Assembly (NCBI GenBank): GCA_035363115.1
Contig: DAOSEM010000002.1
Span: 62,001-126,000 of the forward strand
Source: Syntrophales bacterium
GTDB taxonomy: Bacteria > Desulfobacterota > Syntrophia > Syntrophales > PHBD01
DNA length: 64,000 nucleotides
Direction: 5' to 3'
The position numbers and the translations under genes are program-made. The notes under the pieces are model-generated. The model was not told the DNA's origin and did not search any database. It worked only from the letters and a program-made list of their open reading frames with translations. Shown here piece after piece: positions 19,262-28,439 of this stretch (position 1 is its first letter; each line of letters starts with the position of its first letter).

Positions 19262-19861
19262 ATGAACATTCTGCTTGTCCTGGGTCATCCCGATCCGGGG
19301 AGTTTCAATCATGCCGTTGCGGCCGCGGCCCGGGAGGCGCTGGAGGAAGGCGGCCATTCCGTTGTCTTCCACGATCTGTGCGCGGAGGGCTTCGATCCCC
19401 TGCTGTCCGCCGAGGAGATCCCCGCGACGGCGGTCCTTCCGGAGCCGGTTCGGCGGCACTGCGACGAGCTCGGGTCCGCCGACGGAATCGTCATCGTCCA
19501 TCCCAACTGGTGGGGACAGCCGCCGGCGATTCTGAAAGGATGGGTCGACCGGATCGTCCGCCCCGGCGTGGCCTACCGGTTCGAGGAAGGGGACAGCGGC
19601 GAGGGAGTTCCCGTTGGACTGCTCAAGGCGAAAGCCGCGATCGTATTCAACACGTCGAATACGGTCGAGGAACGGGAGCTGGCCGTCTTTGGCGATCCCC
19701 TGGAGGCCCTGTGGATGCGCTGCATCTTCGACCTCTGCGGCGTCCGGGATTTCCATCGGAGAACGTTCCGGGTCGTGGTCACGAGCACCCTCGATGAGAG
19801 GCGGGCCTGGCTGGAGGAGACGAAGACGATTTGCCGCCGGGTCTTCCGGGAGGATGAATAA
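19262..19861 (+). CDS. NAD(P)H oxidoreductase, flavodoxin fold
   Basis: 199-residue protein of the NQO1/KefF-like family. The N-terminus MNILLVLGHPDPGSFNHA gives the flavin phosphate loop, and VIVHPNWWGQPPAILKGWVDRI is the family-typical active-site block followed by RPGVAYRF. Such FMN or FAD proteins reduce quinones by two electrons using NAD(P)H; the physiological acceptor is not known. Length is normal. ATG 19262 follows AGGGAGA. Confidence 0.85.
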   Translation: MNILLVLGHPDPGSFNHAVAAAAREALEEGGHSVVFHDLCAEGFDPLLSAEEIPATAVLPEPVRRHCDELGSADGIVIVHPNWWGQPPAILKGWVDRIVRPGVAYRFEEGDSGEGVPVGLLKAKAAIVFNTSNTVEERELAVFGDPLEALWMRCIFDLCGVRDFHRRTFRVVVTSTLDERRAWLEETKTICRRVFREDE

Positions 19862-19950
19862 GGACGGACGGAGGACGGCGTCGCAGAGGATTCCCGGGCG
19901 GGGTGGAGTCATCCGGGATGAAAACGTCTTGATGAGAGGAAAAGGAACCC

Positions 19951-20580
19951 ATGAGCGATCTGAAACTGCGTGTTGCCGCCGGTCTTCTCGTCTTTGCCGC
20001 GCTGATTGTCTCCGGGCTTAATCCCTATGACCGCGCCACCTGGCTCATGGAAGTCGCCCCTGTCCTGATGGCGGCGCCGATTCTGCTCGCGACGCACCGC
20101 CGCTTTCCCCTGACGCCCCTGCTTTTCTTTCTGATCTGTGCCCATGCGCTGGTCCTGATCCTGGGCGGTGCATACACCTATGCGCGGGTTCCCCTGGGGG
20201 CCTGGTTCCAGGATCTCCTCCACCTGAGCAGAAACCCCTACGACAAGCTCGGCCATTTCATGCAGGGATTCGTTCCCGCGCTCCTGGTGCGGGAGGTCCT
20301 GCTCCGGGGCCGGTTCGTGAGGGGAAAAGGGATGACGGCGTTCCTGTCGGTCTGTGTGGCCCTGGCGTTCAGCGCCGTCTATGAGCTGATCGAGTGGTGG
20401 GCGGCGCTGGCCCTGGGGCAGGGTGCGGAGGAGTTCCTGGGGACCCAGGGCGACCCCTGGGACACCCAGTCGGACATGTTCCTCGCGCTGATCGGCGCGA
20501 GCCTGGCGATGCTCACACTGGCCTCCTTCCATGACCGGCAGATCGCGGCGCTGGAACGGGATCCCGGCGGAGGCTCCTGA
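19951..20580 (+). CDS. YjdF-like DUF2238 membrane protein
   Basis: 209 residues with about six hydrophobic segments. The conserved features are YDKLGHFMQGFVPALLVRE, then AFSAVYELIEWWAAL, and the end block GTQGDPWDTQSDMFLALIGA, all typical of DUF2238/YjdF inner-membrane proteins. The repeated acidic and histidine residues in membrane segments may be functional, but no activity is established for the family. It begins after GAGAGGAAAAGGAAC. Confidence 0.85.
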   Translation: MSDLKLRVAAGLLVFAALIVSGLNPYDRATWLMEVAPVLMAAPILLATHRRFPLTPLLFFLICAHALVLILGGAYTYARVPLGAWFQDLLHLSRNPYDKLGHFMQGFVPALLVREVLLRGRFVRGKGMTAFLSVCVALAFSAVYELIEWWAALALGQGAEEFLGTQGDPWDTQSDMFLALIGASLAMLTLASFHDRQIAALERDPGGGS

Positions 20581-20691
20581 CGACCGCCCGTGCCGGATGA
20601 TTCACGGGAGGGGAGCCGATGCCGCGCCATCGAGGTTTTCCCGGCGGGTGGTTCATGGAAAACCGGAGATCCGGCGTCACCGGAGAGATGC

Positions 20692-21768
20692 ATGAAGAGA
20701 GAGATCGAGTGGATTGAAATTGCCAGAACCGGCTGCATGCTGCTGGTCGTTCTCAGCCACGTGCTGGACACCTTTCTCTTCCACGGCGGGGAAGCGGCAC
20801 AGCCGTGGGAAATGGCCTTTCTCTGTTCCTCGCGTTTTGCGGTGCCCCTGTTTTTCATCATTTCCGGCTTTCTGCTCCGGATCGAGTTCGATCGCTCCCC
20901 GGATCCGGTCCGGTATGGCGCGTATCTCCGGCACAAGGCCGCCACGGTCCTGGCGCCGTTTTTCGTCTGGAATGCGATTTACCTGGTCTTTGCCGGGGTG
21001 TTCATGGGCTGGCCCCTGTTCTCGGGAAGCGCGCTGTTTTCCTTCCTGACCGGCTTCGTTCACCTCTATTTCGTTTTTATCCTCTTTCAGTTTTTCCTCC
21101 TCTATCCGCTCCTGCACCGGCGTCTCCATGGACGCGGCCTGAATTGTGCTCTTGCGGTTTCCGTCGTCCTGTCCCTGGGATTCTACGGGGTTTCGGAATA
21201 TGCCCTCTGGGCAGTCGGCATCTCCGAGCCGACCTTTGAGTGGCACTACGGGAAACTGTTTTTCGGGTGGAGCGCCTTCTTCATGACCGGCGTCTGGCTG
21301 GGGGCCCGTCCGGACCGGGTCGAGCTCCTGGCGGGGTGTACACTCCCGATTTTCATTCTCGCTTCGGTTCTCCTGCTTCCGTATTGGTATGAAACCACCC
21401 GGCAGCTGGAGGTGTTTCACGTCTACGGCCGGGGATATTTTCTCCTCTCCGGCTTGCCCTTCCAACTGGCGGGCGCCCTCTTCATGATCGGGCTGCTCCG
21501 GGGCGTCGAGAGGTCGTTCCGGAAGGGGCGCATCCTGAACTATCTGATCCATAGCGGCGTGGACACCTTCGAGATCTACATCGTGCATTACCTGTTCCTG
21601 CTCCTGCTCGTCGCCGGATGGGCCCGCCTCGATCTGCCCGGGACTTCGCTGGTGAAGTTTCCCGTCCTCTTCATCTGTGTGTGGCTGCTGTCGCAAGGGT
21701 TCGCCGCGCTTCGCCGGCAGCCGTTCCTGGCCGGGGCGGGAAAGGTGCTTTTTGGCCACAGGGACTGA
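20692..21768 (+). CDS. Acyltransferase 3 family membrane protein
   Basis: 358 residues from ATG 20692, just after CGGAGAGA; the frame is open to 20590 but the added residues are polar and unlike the family. About ten membrane segments. The N-terminus EWIEIARTGCMLLVVLSHVLD carries the family histidine in the first helix (LSHV), and the RFAVPLFFIISGFLL segment is diagnostic of acyltransferase 3/OafA-type proteins. These O-acylate surface glycans or peptides. The local context gives no glycan cluster, so the substrate is undefined. Confidence 0.85.
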   Translation: MKREIEWIEIARTGCMLLVVLSHVLDTFLFHGGEAAQPWEMAFLCSSRFAVPLFFIISGFLLRIEFDRSPDPVRYGAYLRHKAATVLAPFFVWNAIYLVFAGVFMGWPLFSGSALFSFLTGFVHLYFVFILFQFFLLYPLLHRRLHGRGLNCALAVSVVLSLGFYGVSEYALWAVGISEPTFEWHYGKLFFGWSAFFMTGVWLGARPDRVELLAGCTLPIFILASVLLLPYWYETTRQLEVFHVYGRGYFLLSGLPFQLAGALFMIGLLRGVERSFRKGRILNYLIHSGVDTFEIYIVHYLFLLLLVAGWARLDLPGTSLVKFPVLFICVWLLSQGFAALRRQPFLAGAGKVLFGHRD

Positions 21769-21877
21769 ACGATACGGCTCCGGATCGCGGGGTACCTGCT
21801 CCATCTAAACGTGAATCAGGTATGTTCCCGAAGCAGCGGGTGAGGTAGAGTCGCCGGCAAAAAAGCGAGGAGGAAGC

Positions 21878-23260
21878 ATGCTGGAAGAGAAGCTTGCCGC
21901 ATTGGTCGCACAGACCGTTTTTTCAGAAATGGACGAACGGACGGTCCATGTCCTCAAGCGAAACATCCTCGATTCCTATGCGGGAATCTGCCTGTCCCTC
22001 AAGGACGTCGACATGCTCGGCAAATTCGACGCGATGACCTCCCTGACCCCGACGGAAAAAGGGCTGGCCGTCTGGGGGCTCCACCGCAAGGCGAACACCT
22101 CGAACGCCGTTTTCATGAACACGATCCTGGGGCGCCGCAGCGACCTGGTCAATACGTATCTCCCTCCGAACGGAATGGGGGGCTGCCACCCGTCGGACAA
22201 CGTGTCTCTCGTCCTCTCCATGGCGGACTGGCTGAAGAAGAGCGGCAAGGACGTCCTGTCCCTGATGCATGTCGCCTATCTCCTGTCGTGCGCCTTCACG
22301 GATTATTATCACCCCGAGGAAAACGGCTACGATCATGACACCCCGGCGCTCCTTTATCTTTCCCTGACCATCGGATGTGCCATGGGCCTGTCCGTCCCCG
22401 GATTGACGGAGGCGCAGCGCATCGCCGGCATGCTGGGACTGGACATCGACCAGGCGGCAAAGGGGGAGGTCACGGACTGGAAGCACTGTACCTATGCATC
22501 CTGCGCCATGCGTGCGCTCCATGCCGTCAAGATGGCCTACGCCGGCTTCGAGGGGCCGAGAAACATCTATGAGGGCGAGGCGGGGATCAACCGCTTCCTT
22601 CCCCATGCCGGCTCCATCGTGGATCCTCCGCCCGACCTGGAATCCATCGTCTTCAAGCGCTGGCCGGCGCTGGTTTTCTGCCAGACACCCATCGACGCGG
22701 CCGTTGAAATCGCCGGACGGATCGACGATCCGGAGGCGATCGACCGCGTTCTGATCCAAACATACAAAAAGGCGATCGAGGAGGCGGACGGCGATGCCGC
22801 CTATCGGCCCGTGAGCCGGGCCGGCCGGACCCACTCGCTTCCCTATTGCGTAGCGGTGGCACTCGTGAAGAAGACCGTCGAATATGAGTATTTCAATGAT
22901 GGCTTCCTCGGAAAAGAAGAGGCCGTGGCCCGCCTGATTCCGAAGATCGCCGTGGTGGAAGACGTCCACATGACCCGGACCTATCCCGACGGCTCGCCCT
23001 GCCGGATAGAGGTGACGCTGAAAAGCGGGGAGACGATCCGCCTCAGCCGCGAATTCCCCCGCGGGGATCCCCATGATCCGCTGACGGACCGGGAGATCGA
23101 GGAAAAGGTGGAGGAGTGCATGACCCACCTGGCGAGCCGGGATGAAGTCCGCTCCATCATTGAACGGATCTGGGAACTGGAGAGGGAGGATTCCGTCGAC
23201 TGGCTGGTGGCGCCCCTGAAACAGCGCATTCTGAAAACAGACGGGAGGGAGGATTCATGA
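21878..23260 (+). CDS. MmgE/PrpD family protein
   Basis: 460 residues, the usual size for the 2-methylcitrate dehydratase superfamily. The N-terminal helical domain contains LKRNILDSYAGICLSL and the GRRSDLVNTY segment; the lid region has GCHPSDN and YHPEENGYDHDT, and the C-terminal domain RTHSLPYCVAVALV. Characterised relatives dehydrate 2-methylcitrate or decarboxylate cis-aconitate; without prpB or prpC nearby a methylcitrate cycle cannot be claimed. The downstream gene overlaps by ATGA. Ribosome site GCGAGGAGG. Confidence 0.8.
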   Translation: MLEEKLAALVAQTVFSEMDERTVHVLKRNILDSYAGICLSLKDVDMLGKFDAMTSLTPTEKGLAVWGLHRKANTSNAVFMNTILGRRSDLVNTYLPPNGMGGCHPSDNVSLVLSMADWLKKSGKDVLSLMHVAYLLSCAFTDYYHPEENGYDHDTPALLYLSLTIGCAMGLSVPGLTEAQRIAGMLGLDIDQAAKGEVTDWKHCTYASCAMRALHAVKMAYAGFEGPRNIYEGEAGINRFLPHAGSIVDPPPDLESIVFKRWPALVFCQTPIDAAVEIAGRIDDPEAIDRVLIQTYKKAIEEADGDAAYRPVSRAGRTHSLPYCVAVALVKKTVEYEYFNDGFLGKEEAVARLIPKIAVVEDVHMTRTYPDGSPCRIEVTLKSGETIRLSREFPRGDPHDPLTDREIEEKVEECMTHLASRDEVRSIIERIWELEREDSVDWLVAPLKQRILKTDGREDS

Positions 23261-23655
23261 AGAAGCCCGCAATCGGGTCGGTGGCCGATATCGAGAAATT
23301 TTTCAAGGCCTTCAACGAACGGGACTGGGAGACGGTGTTTCGGTTCGTCCGCGACGACTGCGTCTGGGAGGCGTCGGAAAAGCGCCTGGAGGGCAGGGAA
23401 GAAATGATCGCCTACTGGACGCGGGACCACGTCTCCTTTCGGGAAAACCTGGGCACGCCGGAAAAGGTTGTGTTCGGCGACGGGACGGTTTATCTTCAGG
23501 TACAGATCCGTCTGGACTTCCTGGAGGACGGCCTTTTCTTCGGGAAGCCTTACCGGAAAGGAGAAACGCTGGACTTTTCCTGCGCCGATTTCTACGAGCT
23601 CGACGAGGGCGGGAAAATCCGGGCCGGCCGTGTGTTCACCCGGTTCAACCCTTGA
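23257..23655 (+). CDS. SnoaL-like (NTF2-fold) protein
   Basis: 132 residues with the NTF2-fold pattern: N-terminal helix ADIEKFFKAFNERDWETVFRFV, VWEASEKRLEGREEMIAYW, and a final strand pair FYELDEGGKIRAGRVF. Such proteins are small isomerases, hydrolases or accessory subunits. Overlap of four bases with the PrpD-like gene suggests that it acts on a related small molecule, but this is inference. Confidence 0.75.
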   Translation: MKKPAIGSVADIEKFFKAFNERDWETVFRFVRDDCVWEASEKRLEGREEMIAYWTRDHVSFRENLGTPEKVVFGDGTVYLQVQIRLDFLEDGLFFGKPYRKGETLDFSCADFYELDEGGKIRAGRVFTRFNP

Positions 23656-23708
23656 GATCCGGCCCTGCGCTTCCCGGGCTTGACCGTTCGATCGAAAAGG
23701 GATGCCTC

Positions 23709-24215
23709 ATGACGGAATTCGACGACCTGGAATTCTCCCGTGTCGATGTGTTTCCGACCCCGGCGGCACAGGTGGCCGGGGAGAGCGCCTCCGATCCGGA
23801 TGCCGTCGCCCGGGCCGTGGACAAGGCATTCGCGAAGCTCTTCGCATTCGTGAAGAAAAACGGACTCTCCGCCTGGGGTGCGCCGCGGGCCCTCTACACG
23901 GAATGCGGTCCGGAGCGGACGAAGTTCATCGTCGCCGTTCCCATCCTCAAGACTCCCGGAGAGCCCATCCGGGGCGGTTCCGCGTACACGGGAGAGCTTG
24001 CCGGAGGCAGCGCCTACCGCTTCACGCATCGCGGCTCGTACGGCGGCCTGGCGGCAACCTACGACTGCATCACCCGGTTCATGACGGCGAGGGGCCTGAT
24101 GGCGGGGTCCGACGACTGGGACCGCTACATGCCCATGTGGGAGGAATACGCCAACAATCCGGCCAAGACGCCGGAGGATGACCTCCTCACCTATATTTAT
24201 CTTCCGCGAAAGTGA
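23709..24215 (+). CDS. GyrI-like effector-binding domain protein
   Basis: 168 residues from ATG 23709, seven bases after AAAAGGG. A TTG at 23652 overlapping the previous stop is possible but has no ribosome site. It resembles stand-alone AraC effector-binding (GyrI/SOUL-like) domains: SAWGAPRALYTECGPERTKF, a GGSAYRFTHRGSYGGLAATYD block, and the acidic WEEYANNPAKTPEDDLLTYI end. These domains bind amphipathic small molecules; there is no DNA-binding domain. Probably in one operon with the two preceding genes. Confidence 0.75.
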   Translation: MTEFDDLEFSRVDVFPTPAAQVAGESASDPDAVARAVDKAFAKLFAFVKKNGLSAWGAPRALYTECGPERTKFIVAVPILKTPGEPIRGGSAYTGELAGGSAYRFTHRGSYGGLAATYDCITRFMTARGLMAGSDDWDRYMPMWEEYANNPAKTPEDDLLTYIYLPRK

Positions 24216-24283
24216 GAAAAGAACCCTCCCCGGGATGATGACGGTCGTTACGGGTGAGGAAGCGAGGAGTAGAGGAGGGGACG

Positions 24284-26350
24284 ATGGGAGACGATTCGGA
24301 CACGTTGAGGCCGCCGGCCGCTGATGGCTCTCCCCGGGACGTTCCGTCGACCGGAGATTCGGAGCCGGCGGACCTGCAGGCGCTCGTTCAGAGGCTGGAG
24401 CGGGAAATTGCCGAGCGGCGGCGTGCCGAGGAGGCGCTCAGGGAGAGCGAGGAGCTGTTCCGGAGCGCCTTCGAGCGGTCCAACGACGGCATCGTCATCA
24501 CCCAGGGCGGTCGCTACGTCTTCATCAACCAGGTCTTCCTCCGGACCATCGGCCGCCGGATGGAGGATCTCCTCGGCAAGACCCTGGGGGCCTTCGTCCA
24601 CCCCGACGACCGGGAACGGCTCGCCGACTATACGCGGAGGCGCCGGGCCGGGGAGCCGGCTCCGTCGAGCTACGAGCTCCGGATCGTCCGGCCGGACGGG
24701 ACCCTGGTGCACGTCGACATCAGTGTCATCGATGTGGTCTACCAGGGGGAAAAGGCGTTTCTCGCCTACCTGCGGGACATCACGGAGAGAAAGAACGCGG
24801 AAGAGCGACTTCGGCAGGGCGAGGAAAAGTATAGGCTCCTGGTCGATCATGCCCCCGCCGGGATCTACCAGGTCGATTTCCGCTCGCGGCGGTTCATCAG
24901 CGTCAACGACGTCATGTGCCAGTACACGGGCTACACGCGGGAAGAGTTCCTGGCCCTGGATCCGCTGAACATCCTGACGGAGGAGTCCCTCGAAACCTTC
25001 CTGAAACGGATGGCCGACGTCATGGCGGGAAATCCCATCTCCGATTCGGTGGAATACAAGATCCGGGGCAAGAACGGACGGGAGTTCTGGGTCCTGATTC
25101 ACAACAGCTTCCTGTATGAGGACGGAAGACCCGTCGTCTCCACGGTGATCGTCCACGATCTCACGGAGCGCAGGCGGGCGGAGGAAGAGCGGGACCGGCT
25201 GCAGATGCAGCTTCTGCAGGCCCAGAAAATGGAGTCGGTGGGACGGCTGGCCGGCGGGGTGGCCCACGACTTCAACAACATCCTCGCCGCGATCATGGGT
25301 TACTCGGAGATGGCGCTCCTCCAGACCGATCCGGGAACCAGGCTGCACAAGAACCTGGAGGAGATCCTCAAGGCGGCCAAACGGTCGGCGGACCTTACGG
25401 GCCAGCTCCTGGCCTTCGCCCGCCGGCAGGTGACGAGCCCGAAGGTCCTGAACCTGAACGACATCGTCGGCGGCATGCTGAAGATGCTCCAGCGGCTGAT
25501 CCGCGAAGACATCGAGCTGGTCTGGATCCCGGGCCACGGTCTCTGGAATGTAAAGATCGACGCCTCCCAGGTCGATCAGATCATGGCCAACCTGTTGATC
25601 AACGCCCGGGATGCCATCTCCGGGGCGGGAAGGGTGACCATCGAGACGCACAACGTGGAGGTGGACGAAGGGTTTGTCGGCCGCCACAGCGATTTTTCAC
25701 CCGGGGACCATGTCCTCTTGTCGGTCAGTGACACCGGGTGCGGCATGGACCGAGAGACCCTGGAGCATGTCTTCGAACCGTTCTTCACAACCAAGGATGT
25801 CGGGAAAGGCACGGGACTGGGCCTGGCGACGGTCTTCGGTATCGTCCGGCAGAACAATGGATTCGTCCACGCCTACAGCGAGCCGGGCAGGGGGGCAACC
25901 TTCCGGATCTACCTGCCCCGCTTCGCAGCCGAAGCGAAGCCGGAACCCGGACGGAGGGAAGAGAAGCAGACGCCGCGGGGGGAGGAGACGATTCTCCTCG
26001 CGGAGGACGACAAGGCGGTTCTTGAACTGACCCGCAGCCTTCTCGAGTCCCTGGGATACCGGGTCGTGACGGCCGGGACGCCGGACCTGGCGATCCGGGC
26101 GGTCGAAGAGCAGCGGGATGCCATACACCTGCTTCTGACCGACGTGGTGATGCCGGGGATGAACGGGAAGGACCTGGCCGGGCGGCTGGTCTCGATGCAC
26201 CCCGGCCTGAAATGCCTGTTCATGTCGGGCTATCCCGCCGACGTCATCGCTCACCATGGAATCCTGGACCAGGGCGTTCACTTCGTCCAGAAACCGTTTT
26301 CGCTCCAGACCCTCTCCGAGGCGGTCCGCCGGGTGCTCGACGAGGGATAA
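24284..26350 (+). CDS. Two-PAS hybrid sensor histidine kinase
   Basis: 688 residues, cytosolic. A coiled-coil start (LVQRLEREIAERRRAEEAL) leads to two PAS domains (about 60-180 and 185-305), a HisKA helix with His328 in GGVAHDFNNILA, a HATPase domain (G-boxes DTGCGM and GKGTGLGLA) and a receiver with Asp620 in LLTDVVMPGMNG. ATG 24284 is preferred to GTG 24254 because GAGGAGGGG lies just upstream. It is a different subfamily from the tandem kinases at 10-17 kb (DFNNILA against DLNNVLG), and no response regulator gene is adjacent. Confidence 0.9.
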   Translation: MGDDSDTLRPPAADGSPRDVPSTGDSEPADLQALVQRLEREIAERRRAEEALRESEELFRSAFERSNDGIVITQGGRYVFINQVFLRTIGRRMEDLLGKTLGAFVHPDDRERLADYTRRRRAGEPAPSSYELRIVRPDGTLVHVDISVIDVVYQGEKAFLAYLRDITERKNAEERLRQGEEKYRLLVDHAPAGIYQVDFRSRRFISVNDVMCQYTGYTREEFLALDPLNILTEESLETFLKRMADVMAGNPISDSVEYKIRGKNGREFWVLIHNSFLYEDGRPVVSTVIVHDLTERRRAEEERDRLQMQLLQAQKMESVGRLAGGVAHDFNNILAAIMGYSEMALLQTDPGTRLHKNLEEILKAAKRSADLTGQLLAFARRQVTSPKVLNLNDIVGGMLKMLQRLIREDIELVWIPGHGLWNVKIDASQVDQIMANLLINARDAISGAGRVTIETHNVEVDEGFVGRHSDFSPGDHVLLSVSDTGCGMDRETLEHVFEPFFTTKDVGKGTGLGLATVFGIVRQNNGFVHAYSEPGRGATFRIYLPRFAAEAKPEPGRREEKQTPRGEETILLAEDDKAVLELTRSLLESLGYRVVTAGTPDLAIRAVEEQRDAIHLLLTDVVMPGMNGKDLAGRLVSMHPGLKCLFMSGYPADVIAHHGILDQGVHFVQKPFSLQTLSEAVRRVLDEG

Positions 26351-26398
26351 CGGGCTTGGGGACGGCGAGCCGTCCGGTGGCTTGCGGGAGATACAACC

Positions 26399-27250
26399 AT
26401 GCGTATGGTATGGATCATCCTGGCGGTGTTTGCAGTCGTTCTTGCCGCCGTCCTTGCCGCCGTCCTTGTGATCGCCGATATGCGATGGCAGGCGAGGACA
26501 ACGGACCTGGTTGTGCAGGCCGCTGTCTCACCTGCCGGAACACCGGCTGTCTTCAACCCGTCCGAACTCGAAGGCCTGCCCGCGCCCGTGCAGCGCTATT
26601 TCCGGGCCGTCCTGGCGGAAGGAAGGCCTCTGGTACGCCGTGCGCGGCTGCAGCAGGAGGGTGAATTCCTCGTCCGGCCGGAATCAAACGGATGGGTTCC
26701 CTTCCGTGCCGAACAGACCGTGGGTGTGAACCCGGCTGTCTTCGTGTGGGACGCCCGCATGGCCATGGTTCCGGGAATCGACATCCGGGTTCGGGATGCC
26801 TTCGCCGCAGGCCGCGGATTCATGCACGCAAGCATCCTGGCTCTGGTGCCGCTGGTTGCCGCGGAAGGTACGCCTGGCCTCGCTGTTGGAGCCCTGCAAC
26901 GCTATCTGGCCGAGGCAGCCTGGTTTCCGACCGCTCTCCTTCCTTCCCAGGGCGTCTCATGGACGGCCATCGACGCATCGAGTGCGAGGGCGACCCTGGA
27001 TGCGTCCGGGGTCAGGGTTTCCCTTGTCTTCCGCTTCGGCGACGACGGCCTGATCCGGAGCGTTTATGCCCCGGACCGTCCGCGCAGCGTCGGCGACCGG
27101 GAAGTGCCCACGCCCTGGGAAGGCCGCTGGCAGGAATACGGAACCCTGGGGGGGATGCGTGTGCCCATTCGCGGGGAGGTGGCCTGGCTGCTTCCGGAAG
27201 GGCGGCAGGTTTATTGGAAGGGCCGGATCACAGAGGCTCTGTATGACTGA
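26399..27250 (+). CDS. Membrane-anchored DUF6544/DUF6920-type protein
   Basis: 283 residues with one N-terminal membrane helix (residues 4-26). The sequence LEGLPAPVQRYFRAVL, then VPFRAEQTVGVNP, FVWDARMAMVPG, LAEAAWFPTALLPSQGVSW and a closing PWEGRWQEYGTLGGMRVP match what I remember of DUF6544/DUF6920 proteins, a widespread family of unknown function. The family name is from memory. It starts 48 bases after the kinase stop and may share its transcript. Confidence 0.7.
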   Translation: MRMVWIILAVFAVVLAAVLAAVLVIADMRWQARTTDLVVQAAVSPAGTPAVFNPSELEGLPAPVQRYFRAVLAEGRPLVRRARLQQEGEFLVRPESNGWVPFRAEQTVGVNPAVFVWDARMAMVPGIDIRVRDAFAAGRGFMHASILALVPLVAAEGTPGLAVGALQRYLAEAAWFPTALLPSQGVSWTAIDASSARATLDASGVRVSLVFRFGDDGLIRSVYAPDRPRSVGDREVPTPWEGRWQEYGTLGGMRVPIRGEVAWLLPEGRQVYWKGRITEALYD

Positions 27251-27331
27251 TGTTGAAGGAACAGGACGTAAGGGCGGGGGAGACCGGAAGGGTCGCCCTG
27301 CGCAATCAGAATCAGATCAGGAGGTGTCGTC

Positions 27332-27877
27332 GTGAAGAGAAGGGTTTTGTTGATGGTACTGGTTTCTTTCCTTGTCGTCGGTTTCTCGGCCATCGCCCAT
27401 GCGGACCTGAATGTTTTTCTCCGCGATCTGAACGTCCAGGCCAGGGCCGACATGGACGGTTTCAGCGCCCGGGTGAGCGCCCAGTTCGGTGTGCCCGTGC
27501 CGAGGGTCCATGCGATCATCAGGTCCGTGGACAATCCGGCCGATGCCTTCATGTGCTTTGAGATCGGGCGAATGACGGGCCGGGCACCGGATGCGGTCCT
27601 CACGACATACCGACGCCACAAGGGGAAAGGCTGGGGCGTCATTGCCAAGGAAATGGGCATCAAGCCCGGGTCGGCTGAGTTTCATGCCCTCAAGCGGGGC
27701 GATCTGGCGCTGACGGGGAGGCCGGCCGGTCCGGGCGGGAAAGGACCGGGAAAGAAGGAGAAGGTTAAGGGAAAAGGGAAGTGGAAAGACCGCGGTGATG
27801 ACGATCCCCGGGACTTCGATGACGGCGACCGGGGGCCCGGGAAGGGCCGCGGCCAGGGGCGGGGCCAGAATCGTTAG
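27332..27877 (+). CDS. Small exported protein with basic low-complexity tail
   Basis: 181 residues, GTG start preceded by AGGAGGTG. Signal peptide to about AIAHA. Residues 25-125 form a compact helical domain (LNVFLRDLNVQARADMDGFS, then GKGWGVIAKEMGIKPGSAEF). The last 55 residues are Gly, Lys, Arg and Asp only, likely disordered. I do not recognise a named family; the ordered part looks conserved because of its regular helix pattern and its WGVIAKEMGI block. It could bind polyanions through the tail. Confidence 0.65.
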   Translation: MKRRVLLMVLVSFLVVGFSAIAHADLNVFLRDLNVQARADMDGFSARVSAQFGVPVPRVHAIIRSVDNPADAFMCFEIGRMTGRAPDAVLTTYRRHKGKGWGVIAKEMGIKPGSAEFHALKRGDLALTGRPAGPGGKGPGKKEKVKGKGKWKDRGDDDPRDFDDGDRGPGKGRGQGRGQNR

Positions 27878-27954
27878 GAGCCGGGGAATGAGCACCACCC
27901 GGATCCGGATTCGGGCGGTGCGGCGCCAAAACTGTGGAAAGGGATCAGAAGAAG

Positions 27955-28359
27955 ATGACGATGGAGGAACAAATTGAGCAGGCCCTGGCGACGTTTCTGC
28001 CGGGGCATCTCGGCATCCGGATCGAGAAAGCCTCCCCGGAGGAAGTGGTCGGCTCCCTGACCGTCGAGGAGCGCCTGTGCACCTACGGCGGCATTCTCCA
28101 CGGTGGATCCATCATGGCCCTGGCGGATACCCTGGGCGGCGTCGGGGCCTTCCTGAACCTTCCCCCCGGGACGCGGACCTCGACGGTGGAATCCAAGACA
28201 AACTTCGTCCGGGCCGCGAAGATCGGGACGAAGGTGACGGCTACGAGCCGGCTCATCCACAAGGGAAGGACCCTCGTGCTCTGGCAGACGGAGGTCCGGG
28301 ACCCCGAGGGCAGCCTGCTGGCCCTGGTTTCCCAGTCGCAGATGGTCATTCCGGCCTGA
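27955..28359 (+). CDS. Hotdog-fold thioesterase (PaaI/YdiI type)
   Basis: 134 residues from ATG 27955 (a GTG at 27934 would add seven residues). The hotdog signature YGGILHGGSIMALADTLGG covers residues 44-62, with the HGG loop and the central helix acid replaced by the ALAD pattern of the PaaI/menI group. Likely hydrolyses an aromatic or medium-chain acyl-CoA. It converges on the bacterioferritin gene. Confidence 0.85.
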   Translation: MTMEEQIEQALATFLPGHLGIRIEKASPEEVVGSLTVEERLCTYGGILHGGSIMALADTLGGVGAFLNLPPGTRTSTVESKTNFVRAAKIGTKVTATSRLIHKGRTLVLWQTEVRDPEGSLLALVSQSQMVIPA

Positions 28360-28388
28360 GAGAGCCACCGTGCCCGGCGGCAAAGCGG

Positions 28389-28416
28389 GCGCCCCGGCCG
28401 CTGCCGGCAGGGGCGC
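28389..28416. terminator. Hairpin between convergent genes
   Basis: GCGCCCC and GGGGCGC form a seven-base stem with further CCGG pairing inside the loop. It sits midway between the thioesterase and bacterioferritin stops and could act in both directions, although neither side has a T-run. Confidence 0.4.
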
Positions 28417-28439
28417 TCCGTTCGCCTCCATTCGCCGCA

